From: Planctomyces sp.
GTDB lineage: Bacteria; Planctomycetota; Planctomycetia; Planctomycetales; Planctomycetaceae
NCBI GenBank assembly: GCA_016795105.1
Contig: JAEUIH010000051.1
Span: 1-55,579 of the forward strand
DNA: 55,579 nt
Direction of reading: 5' to 3'
Shown here: positions 1-8,300 of the stretch, piece by piece
How positions within the stretch are numbered: position 1 is the stretch's first letter
Layout: the number at the start of each line of letters is the position of its first letter
Notes under the pieces: model-generated
Told to the model about the DNA's origin: nothing
What the model saw: the letters and a program-made list of their open reading frames with translations, nothing else
Database searches by the model: none
Made by a program: the position numbers and the translations under genes

Positions 1-320
1 ACCTCCGAAGCAACGCCGGACCCCGGACCCACAAAATTCACTTCAAACGATGCCAGACACCCGTCGTTCGAACCAATGATCAGCGATACCGGCGTGTAAC
101 ACCACGTATTCAGCAGCGAATCCGAACACGAATTCGGGTCCGACATGTCAAACACATACGCGGCACTCGGTGGACAGTTCGGGCACTCCCGGTTCGTCAG
201 GCCACTCACCGTCACACGGTAGTAACGAGTGATCCCGTTCACACAGCACTTGCACAGCAGTTCCGTTGAAGTTCCCGGCATCGTCTTCGCCTTCCGAAAA
301 AGAGAGAACAACCCACTCAT
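1..320 (-). CDS. Cys-rich protein of unknown function (partial, runs off the left edge)
   Basis: An open frame starts with ATG at 320 and continues without a stop through the window edge, giving at least 106 residues. It starts 22 nt after the stop of the upstream glycosyltransferase gene, so it looks like the next gene of that operon. The N-terminus is basic (MSGLFSLFRKAK), followed by a Cys cluster C-K-C-C and, about 25 residues later, C-P-N-C, flanking a stretch around RYYRVTVSGLT. This resembles a metal-binding or disulfide-rich fold that I recall from planctomycete phage-like or appendage-like proteins, but no function can be assigned. A shorter TTG-initiated frame at 148-342 overlaps it in another phase and is probably spurious. 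The missing C-terminus prevents a better call. Confidence 0.6.
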   Translation of the reverse strand, partial: MSGLFSLFRKAKTMPGTSTELLCKCCVNGITRYYRVTVSGLTNRECPNCPPSAAYVFDMSDPNSCSDSLLNTWCYTPVSLIIGSNDGCLASFEVNFVGPGSGVASE

Positions 321-342
321 ACAACGTCTGACGATCAGTCAA

Positions 343-1368
343 CTAATCCACTCGTCCGATCTCATCTGCAAAACCGACCGCAGTTCGACGCGGAGACGCC
401 GATAAACGGCCCCACATCGTGCTCGAAGTCCCAATATGCTGACAAAGACTCGGCGAATGCACTAAGAAGGGCGTACTTGTACGCTCACACCACGTTCCAA
501 CAACGGAGTCAATGCTCGCCAGCCCGTTCATCGCCCCGTTGCGCCGATGATGAAAGAACAGAGAATCACACAGGATCGCTCGTGCGACGCTGTTCGGAAT
601 GACCAGTGCCAGGGCTCCGCACAATTTTGAATGGCTTCCCAGCTCATGAAATCCCGATTCCGTAAACTGATTAAGAGTCGCTGGACAATAGAGAGACACA
701 AGGTGCGATTGCCGATGCGACCACAACTCCCTCTCCAGATAGGTTCGGGTGTCGGCACAAAACACGACATCATCCTGACACAGGAGGAACGCGTCAGCCT
801 TAGGGTTCAGCATGAAAAGTTCCGTCAGGCTCACATACCAGTTTGCGAATGCTCCCAGACGGATTCCGCGAGGACACCACCTGTGATCCCGGGAAAGACC
901 CTCGTTTGAAGAACCAGGTTCCGCAAAAATAAAGGCTTCGTTCCAACCGGCTGTCCGAAGACTTTGCAACATACGGGAGAGAGTATAGACAGATCGAGGT
1001 GCGGTCGTCACACCCACTGCCCAGGTGCGGATCGCATTGGATCCAGGAGTCAACTGATGGCAAAAATCCAGACAGCCACGACAATCGTCCGGCCCGTTCA
1101 CCTGATGCCCAGGGTGACTGCAGCTCCAGAATGCTGAGTCCTGAACAATTTGACTCCGAAGAAACATACAGTCATCCCCGTCTTCGTTCGTGTTCGGATT
1201 TCTCCGGGCCGTAGCCAGATACTGGAGGTCGCCACTCACAGAGCACATCCGGCAGACCGAGGCAGGAACGAGGTTATCTTCAGCATGCAGAAGTGGATGA
1301 GAGCAGAAATGCTGGTCGCCAATTCCCGCGACAACACGCCGATAACTGCAGGATTTCAGAATGGTCAT
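343..1368 (-). CDS. Glycosyltransferase-like protein with two N-terminal Cys/His modules
   Basis: 341 residues. The first 42 residues carry C7, C22-S-H24-P and C39-R-M-C42. A second, looser copy follows at about residues 67-100 (C, 15 residues, C-S-H-P, 10 residues, C-R-G-C), so this protein appears to hold a tandem pair. The rest starts with WAVGVTTAPR, has a QDDV acidic motif near residue 198 and a VHSPSLCQHIG motif near residue 304. That pattern belongs to a planctomycete family usually annotated as glycosyltransferase, so a nucleotide-sugar transferase role is likely but unproven. The ATG overlaps the stop of the upstream GT gene (ATGA), indicating translational coupling. The Cys/His modules could bind zinc or mediate docking; this is inference. 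Confidence 0.65.
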   Translation of the reverse strand: MTILKSCSYRRVVAGIGDQHFCSHPLLHAEDNLVPASVCRMCSVSGDLQYLATARRNPNTNEDGDDCMFLRSQIVQDSAFWSCSHPGHQVNGPDDCRGCLDFCHQLTPGSNAIRTWAVGVTTAPRSVYTLSRMLQSLRTAGWNEAFIFAEPGSSNEGLSRDHRWCPRGIRLGAFANWYVSLTELFMLNPKADAFLLCQDDVVFCADTRTYLERELWSHRQSHLVSLYCPATLNQFTESGFHELGSHSKLCGALALVIPNSVARAILCDSLFFHHRRNGAMNGLASIDSVVGTWCERTSTPFLVHSPSLCQHIGTSSTMWGRLSASPRRTAVGFADEIGRVD

Positions 1369-2954
1369 ACGTTTCCTCCTGCGTAGAAGGCCGCCTTGCC
1401 CAAGGTATGAGGCCCCGGATTCTCCTCAGAAGCAAAATGCTGACATTCCACATCCCAAAGCACCTTTGCGACGAGCCCCCGGCTCTGCACCTGAGCATAG
1501 AAGGCGCGATCAAAGTCCGGAAGTCGATATGCGTGAGAAAATGCAGCTTCCTGGATCACGCCTGAACGAATCAGGACACAGCCAAACCCATTTCCACCGA
1601 CTTCAGTTGCGCCACGCAACGGTGAGGTATATGACACGGTCTTTGAATCCCAGACCACATACGCTGATTCATATCGAGAACGATAGGGAGCTGCCACAGA
1701 AACAGTCTGCCCATCGAATTGCTCAAGCAACCGTAGTGCTACGTCTCTCGGAGGCAAAATGTCATCCTCAAGAATCCAAACAAGATCTGTCGACAGCTCC
1801 TCCTTCAGAAAGTTGTAGATCTTTGCCATGCTTCTTCGAACAGCCGCTGCCGATTCTCTTCTCGGAAGGTCGGCCAGCCTCCTGGTTCCAACGGCCTGTT
1901 GTACATGCCGAACATCGGAATAGTCACAGCCTTGAATCCAGCGACGAATGGTCTCTGAAAATTTCGGATTCTGACTCGTATCAAACAGGATCAGTCGGAC
2001 TTGATTGTGAGGCCATTGCTGCTCCTCAAGGAATGCGGCCATTTGAGGCCACAACAGTTCCCGGCCAGACAGAGGAACAAACAATGTCAGCAATTCTCGC
2101 GCAAGCCAAGCGGATTCAAAATAGCTGACTCCGCGAGCATTCCTTGCGAGCGCCGACTCAGAATGTCGACGGTAGTAATACATCCCTGACTGCTTGCGTG
2201 CAGTCCAGCCACAGGCGGCCAAACGTTTCCATAGCCACCAATCACCCGTACAGGACGAAGTGATCGCATCCAGCTCAGCCAGAAATGCATCAGTCAACTC
2301 CAGCGCATCTCTGCGGATCAGACTTCCCGCATGGATGAAATTCTGCTGATGCAGCGACGCACGACTGAAAGTCCCCGGAAACCTCCGAACCGCAGAACTA
2401 CTGCCAAACTGCTGCATATCCGAATAGACAATCGCAACTTGATCCGCAGTAAACTCGGCAAGCCCCCGCTCGATATACTCCGGCCCGAGTCGATCGTCGG
2501 CATCAAGAAAACAAAGAATACTGGAAGTGGTCTCCTCGAAGCCACGCCGACGAACATCATGAACATTCCCATAATCTACACTCAGCACCCGCACATTCCG
2601 GTCCGCGTACGATGAAGCGACGTCCCACGAATCATCATCCGAACGATCTACAATCACAAGTATCTCAGCAGGTCGCACGGTTTGCGCGAGAGCACTTTCA
2701 ATCGCGTCGCCAACATATCTCCCGTAGTTGTGGCAGGGAATCACCACGCCCACCGAAAATGGCGTCAGCAGTGAATGACTGTTCCGCGACTGTTCCCAGG
2801 TGCGAGCTGATGCCGGACGTGGTTGATCGACGTATGGACAGGTTCGGCACATGGACGACGTCACCAGCCCGTTGCGCACAATCACACCCGGATGCTGGCA
2901 AAAATATTGATTCTGTTCAGCAAGAACCTGTCGACAGGCGCACTCCCGGAGCAT
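1365..2954 (-). CDS. Two-domain family 2 glycosyltransferase with N-terminal Cys/His module
   Basis: The start is placed at ATG 2954 because GGGAGG lies about 9 nt upstream; a TTG start at 2984 is possible. The 529-residue protein begins with C5, C19-Q-H21 and C36-R-T-C39, the module shared with its neighbours. A GT2 domain follows (VGVVIPCHNYGRYV; acidic motif FLDADDR) up to about residue 275. A second GT-like half begins near residue 300 and contains the DxD-type motif LEDDI. GT2 enzymes transfer sugars from nucleotide-sugar donors in the cytoplasm, so the protein probably builds a surface glycan or decorates a protein. The gene is first in a minus-strand group with 343-1368 and 1-320. The acceptor is unknown. 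Confidence 0.8.
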   Translation of the reverse strand: MLRECACRQVLAEQNQYFCQHPGVIVRNGLVTSSMCRTCPYVDQPRPASARTWEQSRNSHSLLTPFSVGVVIPCHNYGRYVGDAIESALAQTVRPAEILVIVDRSDDDSWDVASSYADRNVRVLSVDYGNVHDVRRRGFEETTSSILCFLDADDRLGPEYIERGLAEFTADQVAIVYSDMQQFGSSSAVRRFPGTFSRASLHQQNFIHAGSLIRRDALELTDAFLAELDAITSSCTGDWWLWKRLAACGWTARKQSGMYYYRRHSESALARNARGVSYFESAWLARELLTLFVPLSGRELLWPQMAAFLEEQQWPHNQVRLILFDTSQNPKFSETIRRWIQGCDYSDVRHVQQAVGTRRLADLPRRESAAAVRRSMAKIYNFLKEELSTDLVWILEDDILPPRDVALRLLEQFDGQTVSVAAPYRSRYESAYVVWDSKTVSYTSPLRGATEVGGNGFGCVLIRSGVIQEAAFSHAYRLPDFDRAFYAQVQSRGLVAKVLWDVECQHFASEENPGPHTLGKAAFYAGGNV

Positions 2955-3358
2955 CACAGACACACCCTCCCGATGCCGCTTCAAACCAGAACCAATCGTT
3001 CTCCGAACCGCTCTCGCTGAATTTCAGCAAAGATTCGCAGGCAAGCTGTACTTCGATCAAACCACAGAAGGATCACCGCAATTCTACGCTTTGGCACTAA
3101 AGCCTTCTGTCTGTAACGATGCCCCGCAGGATGCATCGGACGTGTGTGCAGGCGTGTGGAAATCGTACTCACCCTACATTATATCGTCAATTGGGAAATC
3201 AGTCAGATTTCTAATAAACCTTTAAAGTCCTTTCGCGACAGAAAATCTGTCCTCGGATGTGTTCTTAAGTGTATTTCGTACATACGATTTTATGATCTGA
3301 ATGCTGGTGTAGTTCTAATAGGTTTTCAATACAAGCCACGTATATAGGTATTGCCGAT
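2955..3358. other. Divergent intergenic region between two Cys/His-module genes
   Basis: About 400 bases without a convincing gene. It lies between the minus-strand GT start at 2954 and the plus-strand small protein at 3359, so it should hold promoters for both. The right half (3170-3350) is clearly more AT-rich than the surroundings. I could not pick a -35/-10 pair with confidence. Confidence 0.4.
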
Positions 3359-3784
3359 ATGCAGCCATTGCCTTCATGTGAATATCGAGTCGATTTGAGC
3401 TTCACGGACAAGTACTTCTGCAGGCATAGCGGTGTACAAATCAGGGACTCCATCGTCACGAGTGCAATATGCAGGCATTGTCCCCAGAGGAATCTGAATT
3501 GTGAGGAACCGCGCCCCGCTCCGTCGGAACTGCAGCTCTCAGCGCAACTACCCGTACCACTTGCTGAAAAGGTATTCAACTTCACTTCTGCTGTAGCAGC
3601 GTTCGTTTCTGATGGGTTTCAGCTTGTTGATAAGGAGACTTACGCAGAACGAATGGCTGTCTGTGAGCTTTGTGAGCTTCGGTCGGGCAATTATTGTGGG
3701 AAGTGTGGTTGCGCGCTTTCTCTGAAAGCTTCAGGACGTGTGTTTCAATGCCCGATCGGGAAATGGGGAAAAACTGAGGATTAG
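3359..3784 (+). CDS. Stand-alone Cys/His-module protein with a CGC...CPxGKW C-terminal domain
   Basis: 141 residues in two parts. The N-terminal 41 residues contain C7, C21-R-H23 and C38-R-H-C41, matching the module at the start of the two neighbouring GTs; similarity continues into an E-P-R-P-A-P segment. The C-terminal part (about residues 98-138) has C-x2-C, then C-G-K-C-G-C and finally C-P-I-G-K-W. I know that pattern from small zinc-binding proteins of phages and glycan loci. It is the only plus-strand gene in the first 10.7 kb and carries no enzyme domain, so it may be an adaptor or metal-binding partner of the GTs. Function unknown. Confidence 0.7.
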   Translation: MQPLPSCEYRVDLSFTDKYFCRHSGVQIRDSIVTSAICRHCPQRNLNCEEPRPAPSELQLSAQLPVPLAEKVFNFTSAVAAFVSDGFQLVDKETYAERMAVCELCELRSGNYCGKCGCALSLKASGRVFQCPIGKWGKTED

Positions 3785-3817
3785 TCAGAGGACGTGAGCC
3801 CCTCCCGCTGATCAGGT

Positions 3818-4867
3818 TCAGAGAATGGCAGGCAGGTGTCTCAAGATCGGAAACTGAGGACTTTCGTTTTCAAGGAGTTCGAAGACTCGATCCAACTGAT
3901 CGAAATAGAGATGCGCCGCAATTCGGTCCACCACAATTTCGAGGGCACTGAGATCTGTGCTGGGTGAGAGTGTATTGCCGCAGTGCGCCAATAGTTCTTC
4001 GATCAAACCAAATCGAAAGAGAGGGCCCGGCACCGGAATCGCTTTTCCGTGCTCTCTCAGCAGCATTGTGAAAAATCGATCATGGTCGGCCGCCCATTGG
4101 TTCCAGCTGCGATCAGAAACCACCCGCGATGCTTCGCATTTTCGTTCGTAACATCTTGTGACGAGTGTTACAAGAGCGTCAGGATCACCAGCGGGGTAAA
4201 GATGAATGTGTTCAGTGCCTTTGAATTCGGGTACGGCACCGACACCTTCAGGCGCGATGACCGGCTTACCCATCCCCAGTCCCTCAAAGAGACTCATTGG
4301 TCCACCCTCCACCGTTGCTGGAATCAGGACAAAATCAACTCGCTGGTAGATTTCTCGGAGGGAGCTTTCGGGCAGTCGGCCTTCAGTCGTAACAATTTCC
4401 ACGAACGTCAATTCTCGCAGTTTGTTTACGAGATGAACGCCTTTGCGAGGATTGTCCAGTTGCCCGATCACACCAAGGACGAGCGAAGGTCGATAGCGAA
4501 GTGAATCAAATCCCATGGGGATATGAACCACTGGCTTTGCTGTAATCTGCTTCAGCCAGTCTGAATAGATTCGAGCCATGCAAACACAGGCGTCCATGGC
4601 GCTGGCCCGGTTCTGAAACTCAAACGATTCGTCCCTATGAGTAAAGAAGCCGACGTCGAGCAGCCCACTGGGGGCTTCAAACAGTGCATAATTGACATAG
4701 TATGCGAGAACTCCATGACGTTGAGGACGCCATGCTGAAAACGATGCGTACGGAAGCTTACGTACCAGGATTGACGCCAGCTTCTGAAGGACCCAATTGT
4801 CAGTGGGGCCAACAATCTGTATGAGTGAGTTGTCAGACAATGCGCCCCTCCCAGTCAGTGGTACCAT
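3818..4867 (-). CDS. Group 1 (GT-B) glycosyltransferase
   Basis: About 349 residues from ATG 4867; a TTG at 4891 would add eight residues. The C-terminal half is a glycosyltransferase group 1 domain: VVHIPMGFDSLRYRP, a VLGVIGQLDNPRKG donor-binding loop, and EGGPMSLFEGLGMGKPVIAP, the usual E-x7-E nucleotide-sugar site. A further region after residue 250 is not recognised. The gene follows the IscU-like gene by about 70 nt on the same strand and converges with the small Cys/His protein gene, whose stop is only 33 nt away. Likely a sugar transferase for the glycan made by this locus; donor and acceptor cannot be read from the sequence. Confidence 0.78.
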   Translation of the reverse strand: MVPLTGRGALSDNSLIQIVGPTDNWVLQKLASILVRKLPYASFSAWRPQRHGVLAYYVNYALFEAPSGLLDVGFFTHRDESFEFQNRASAMDACVCMARIYSDWLKQITAKPVVHIPMGFDSLRYRPSLVLGVIGQLDNPRKGVHLVNKLRELTFVEIVTTEGRLPESSLREIYQRVDFVLIPATVEGGPMSLFEGLGMGKPVIAPEGVGAVPEFKGTEHIHLYPAGDPDALVTLVTRCYERKCEASRVVSDRSWNQWAADHDRFFTMLLREHGKAIPVPGPLFRFGLIEELLAHCGNTLSPSTDLSALEIVVDRIAAHLYFDQLDRVFELLENESPQFPILRHLPAIL

Positions 4868-4940
4868 TCGAAAATTGTTGCAGTGTCGCAAGTCGGACCC
4901 TGGGGATCACACGGTTTGACAGCCTCGCCAGCCGGCAGAA

Positions 4941-5309
4941 TCAGGTTTGTGATGAATTCTGTATCGCCAGTCGCAACGCCTCTATGGCAAACCGGGGACC
5001 ATGACGTTTGTCGGGAGGAACGCCGTCAAGCTGTTGGACGAGATCGTCTGAGGAAATCAGTCGACATTCCTGAAGAGTCTTTCCAATCGTTATGGTTGTC
5101 AGGATAGAGCCGCTGGCAATCATGACCCCGCAGTTGTGGCACTCAAATGCAGCGGAAGCAATGATCTCTTCAGTACAGATAATCTGAAACATGAGGAATG
5201 GCCCTTCCCCCGGAACGCCAACGACACCTACCCCTGACGGATTCTTCAGTTTTCCTCGGTTCCGAGGCTGCACGAAATGATCCATAATGATCTCTGAATA
5301 TCGGCTCAC
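4941..5309 (-). CDS. IscU/NifU-like protein lacking two of the three cluster cysteines
   Basis: 122 residues. The GTG start at 5309 has a strong AGGAGG about 8 nt upstream. The N-terminus (YSEIIMDHFVQPRNRGKL) is a clear match to the IscU/NifU N-terminal fold. In bona fide IscU the cluster is held by three Cys and an Asp. Here the first site reads G-V-P-G-E-G-P instead of G-A-P-A-C-G-D, the second is kept (C-G-V-M-I-A-S-G-S), and the third reads K-R-H-G-P instead of K-I-H-C-S. With Cys1, Asp and Cys3 missing, ordinary scaffold function is doubtful. No iscS, iscA or hscAB is nearby; the gene sits 27 nt after a giant glycosyltransferase gene. A role tied to glycan enzymes is inference. Confidence 0.8.
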   Translation of the reverse strand: MSRYSEIIMDHFVQPRNRGKLKNPSGVGVVGVPGEGPFLMFQIICTEEIIASAAFECHNCGVMIASGSILTTITIGKTLQECRLISSDDLVQQLDGVPPDKRHGPRFAIEALRLAIQNSSQT

Positions 5310-5335
5310 TCGACTGCCTCCTCTGACGCCTGAAC

Positions 5336-8300
5336 TCAGCGACTTTGACGGCCCCGCAGGTGTTTCCAGATGTCCAGAAGCCGCCCATCGCGAGGCAATT
5401 TCTTCAGGGCGGCCTGCACATAATGAAGTGCTGTTTCCATATCTCCGGACTGTTCACAGAGGGTCGCGAGTCGCTCCAGGGTCTGCATGCGGCCAGGTTC
5501 CAGATTCAAACACCTCTCGAACTGCAATCGAGAATTGTCAGAGTCACCGATCAGCGAGAATGCGGTACCGAGGTTGTGAAGTACGACAGGATTATCCGGC
5601 TGAATCGCTCGCATTTGCTCAAGTATCTGAATCCCGTCGTTCAGGAACCCGTGCTCGAGCTGAATTCGAGCAAGTTCATCAAGACAGGCGATATCGCCGG
5701 TGGAACGGAACGCTGGTTGCAGAACGCGCGAAACTTCATGGAATTCCTGATTCGCTTCAAGACACAGTGCTTCTGCAATCGCTGTTTCCGCCGAATGAGG
5801 GATGAATTCTCTCATCCGACTGATGATTCCACGGGCCAACTCAGTCTGTCTTCTCGAAATTCTGTGACGAACGAGACACAGCCATCCGGGTCCAAAGTGA
5901 GGATTCTCTCCAATGGCACGAAGCCACTGTGCCTCCGCCTCCTGATCTCTGCCGACCTGTTGGTAGGCCAACGCAAGATTGTGATTTGCTTTGAATCCCA
6001 TGATCGACGGGTCAATACTCGTGAACGTTCTCACCGTTGAAGGTTTCAGAACCTCTTCAAATGCTGAAATCGCCTCTTCATATCGGCCGTCATCAAGGCA
6101 CAGGCAGCCATACCGAAACAACAATTCACGGTCTTCCGGAAAGTGATTGATCGCAATTCTGGTCTCATCAATAGCATCTTCGAGCCTGCCCTGCATTCTG
6201 AGGCAATTAACGAGCAATGATCTTGCTTTAGGCACATGCGATTCATCGTTCCCCGAGACCTCAAGGCAGCGTCGAAGATATCGTTCGGCTTCAGCATGCT
6301 GATTCGCATCATCATAAGTCATCCCGAGATTGAACAGCACGAAAGGGTGGTCCGGCCGGTCTGCAAGGTCGAGGTGCAGGATGCGGAAGTCGCGTTCCAG
6401 TTTTCGTTGTCGGATTTCGGGAGTCGGGTCTGAGCCGCTGTGAATGACATAAATGTCTGTGAACTGAACCGTTCCGCCTGCACGTCGGATAGACGGAAGG
6501 ATTTGCTCATGAATGCGATGTTCGAAACGCAGTTCACGGCGATTGCGGAACAGTTTGATGTGGTCGACGATGGTCATTTGTCCCCGTGTTGCGGACGTAC
6601 AATGAACCTGCATGACGTACCCGAAACAATCCGGAGAATGTTCTCTGCGCACCAATTCCAGGAGTCGTCGACCCTGATCCTGAGGGATCACGTCATCCGA
6701 ATCCATCCAGAAAATCCAGTCGCCGGTTGCGTACTTCAATGACTCATTCCGGGCCGCGGCGAAGTCATCGCACCAGGGAAACTCAAACAATCGCACGCCG
6801 AATCGTCTGCAAATTGAAGGCGTTTGATCTGATGAACCCGTATCAACGACAATAATTTCATCCACCCACGGATAGATACTGTCAAGGCAGGCTTCAATTG
6901 TATCCTCATTGTTGCGGACAATCATACAGAGTGAGACCCGGACTGCAGCCCGCTTCAACAGAAACTCGCCCTGCAGCGATTCCATCACTCGATATCGACT
7001 GCCATCTGCCCTATCATCACAGGTGGCTTCTCGTTGGTCCGAAGTCCCCTGCGAACCTCTTTCTGGCTCCCACTTTTCCAGATACAACTGCTGATTGCGA
7101 GCCAGAATCTCAGAGAGATCGAACCCGGCACCTCGAAATGTTGCGCTGCCGAAGTGATGGACAAACACGCTGTGAACGATGACCGCCTTGAAACCACGTG
7201 CAATCGCTCTCCTGCAAAAATCATCATCTTCAAAACATCCGACCTCAAAACGCTCATCCAACAATCCGATTTGATCAATGACGCTCCTGTGTATCAACAG
7301 GCAGAATCCAACAAGTCGATCGGTGAGTGTCAAACGGCGGTCCTGTCGACACTGCCAGGCAAATCCGTCGAGGCTGGAAAGGTCTTCATAGGAAACAGCG
7401 ATCTGTTGTTCGCCACTAACACAGTTGGAAACCGGTCCAACGAGTCCGTTTTGCGAATTGTCATAGAGAGCTTCGAGCAATCCGCTGAGCCATCCGGTCG
7501 TTACGATGCAGTCATTGTTCAGGAGCAGAATCTGCTTGCCGATGGAAACCTCAATTCCCTGATTCACAGCAGCGGCAAACCCGCGATTGTCTTTGTTGAG
7601 CAGCACTCGAGCATTCGGGATCGTCGACAGATACTCCGGAGTCCCATCTGTCGATCCATTGTCCACAAAGATCAGCTCCACATCTTCATCGGTCCGGGAG
7701 ATGAGGCTGTCAACACATTGCTGGGTAAACCAAAGCTGATTGAATGTCACAATGATGATGGATGTCGTTCCAAAGTCCCTCGAATTGATTCGGTTCGCCT
7801 TAATGATGTGCTGATACGTGAAAAACTCTTCTGCATCCGGCTCCGAGAGCCCGGACAACTGAAGTCGACCCGCGCTAATCACACCTGGTCGGCCTGATTC
7901 ATTCCATTCTCGGTATCCCGGTCCGGGAATGGCGATCCGCCGAACGACATGCAGTCCTGCTCTGAACAGCAGCTTTTCAATTTCTCTCCGCGTAAAGCAG
8001 CGGACGTGATCATCGTCAAGTATTCCTGCCCGTTCATACGTCCAGTTACCATCAATTAATCCCGAAACCACACTGACATTGCGACTGTTTGGGACACTGA
8101 CAATCACGGTTCCATCAACGCTGAGCCAACGAATGCACTTTCTCAGAACTGCCAGCGGGTTCCGCAGGTGTTCAAGAACATCTGCGAAGATCAGGCAGTC
8201 AAACGCATCTGACCGAAAGTGCTGGTCACTCACAGCCTCAACTGAGTCGTTGACGACATCATCAAGGACTTCGGCGGCTCGGCGTGCAGCATCCGCAGAT

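Noticed and set aside
148-342. 64-residue TTG-started frame on the minus strand
   Set aside because: It overlaps a longer ATG frame (1-320) that has Cys motifs and continues past the window edge; the short frame has no family features.
1361-2128. 255-residue plus-strand frame opposite the GT2 gene
   Set aside because: Antisense to a clear glycosyltransferase, with composition typical of a shadow frame.
7034-7897. 287-residue plus-strand frame inside the 1322-aa fusion gene
   Set aside because: Lies antisense to GT2 domains with intact motifs; no family features.
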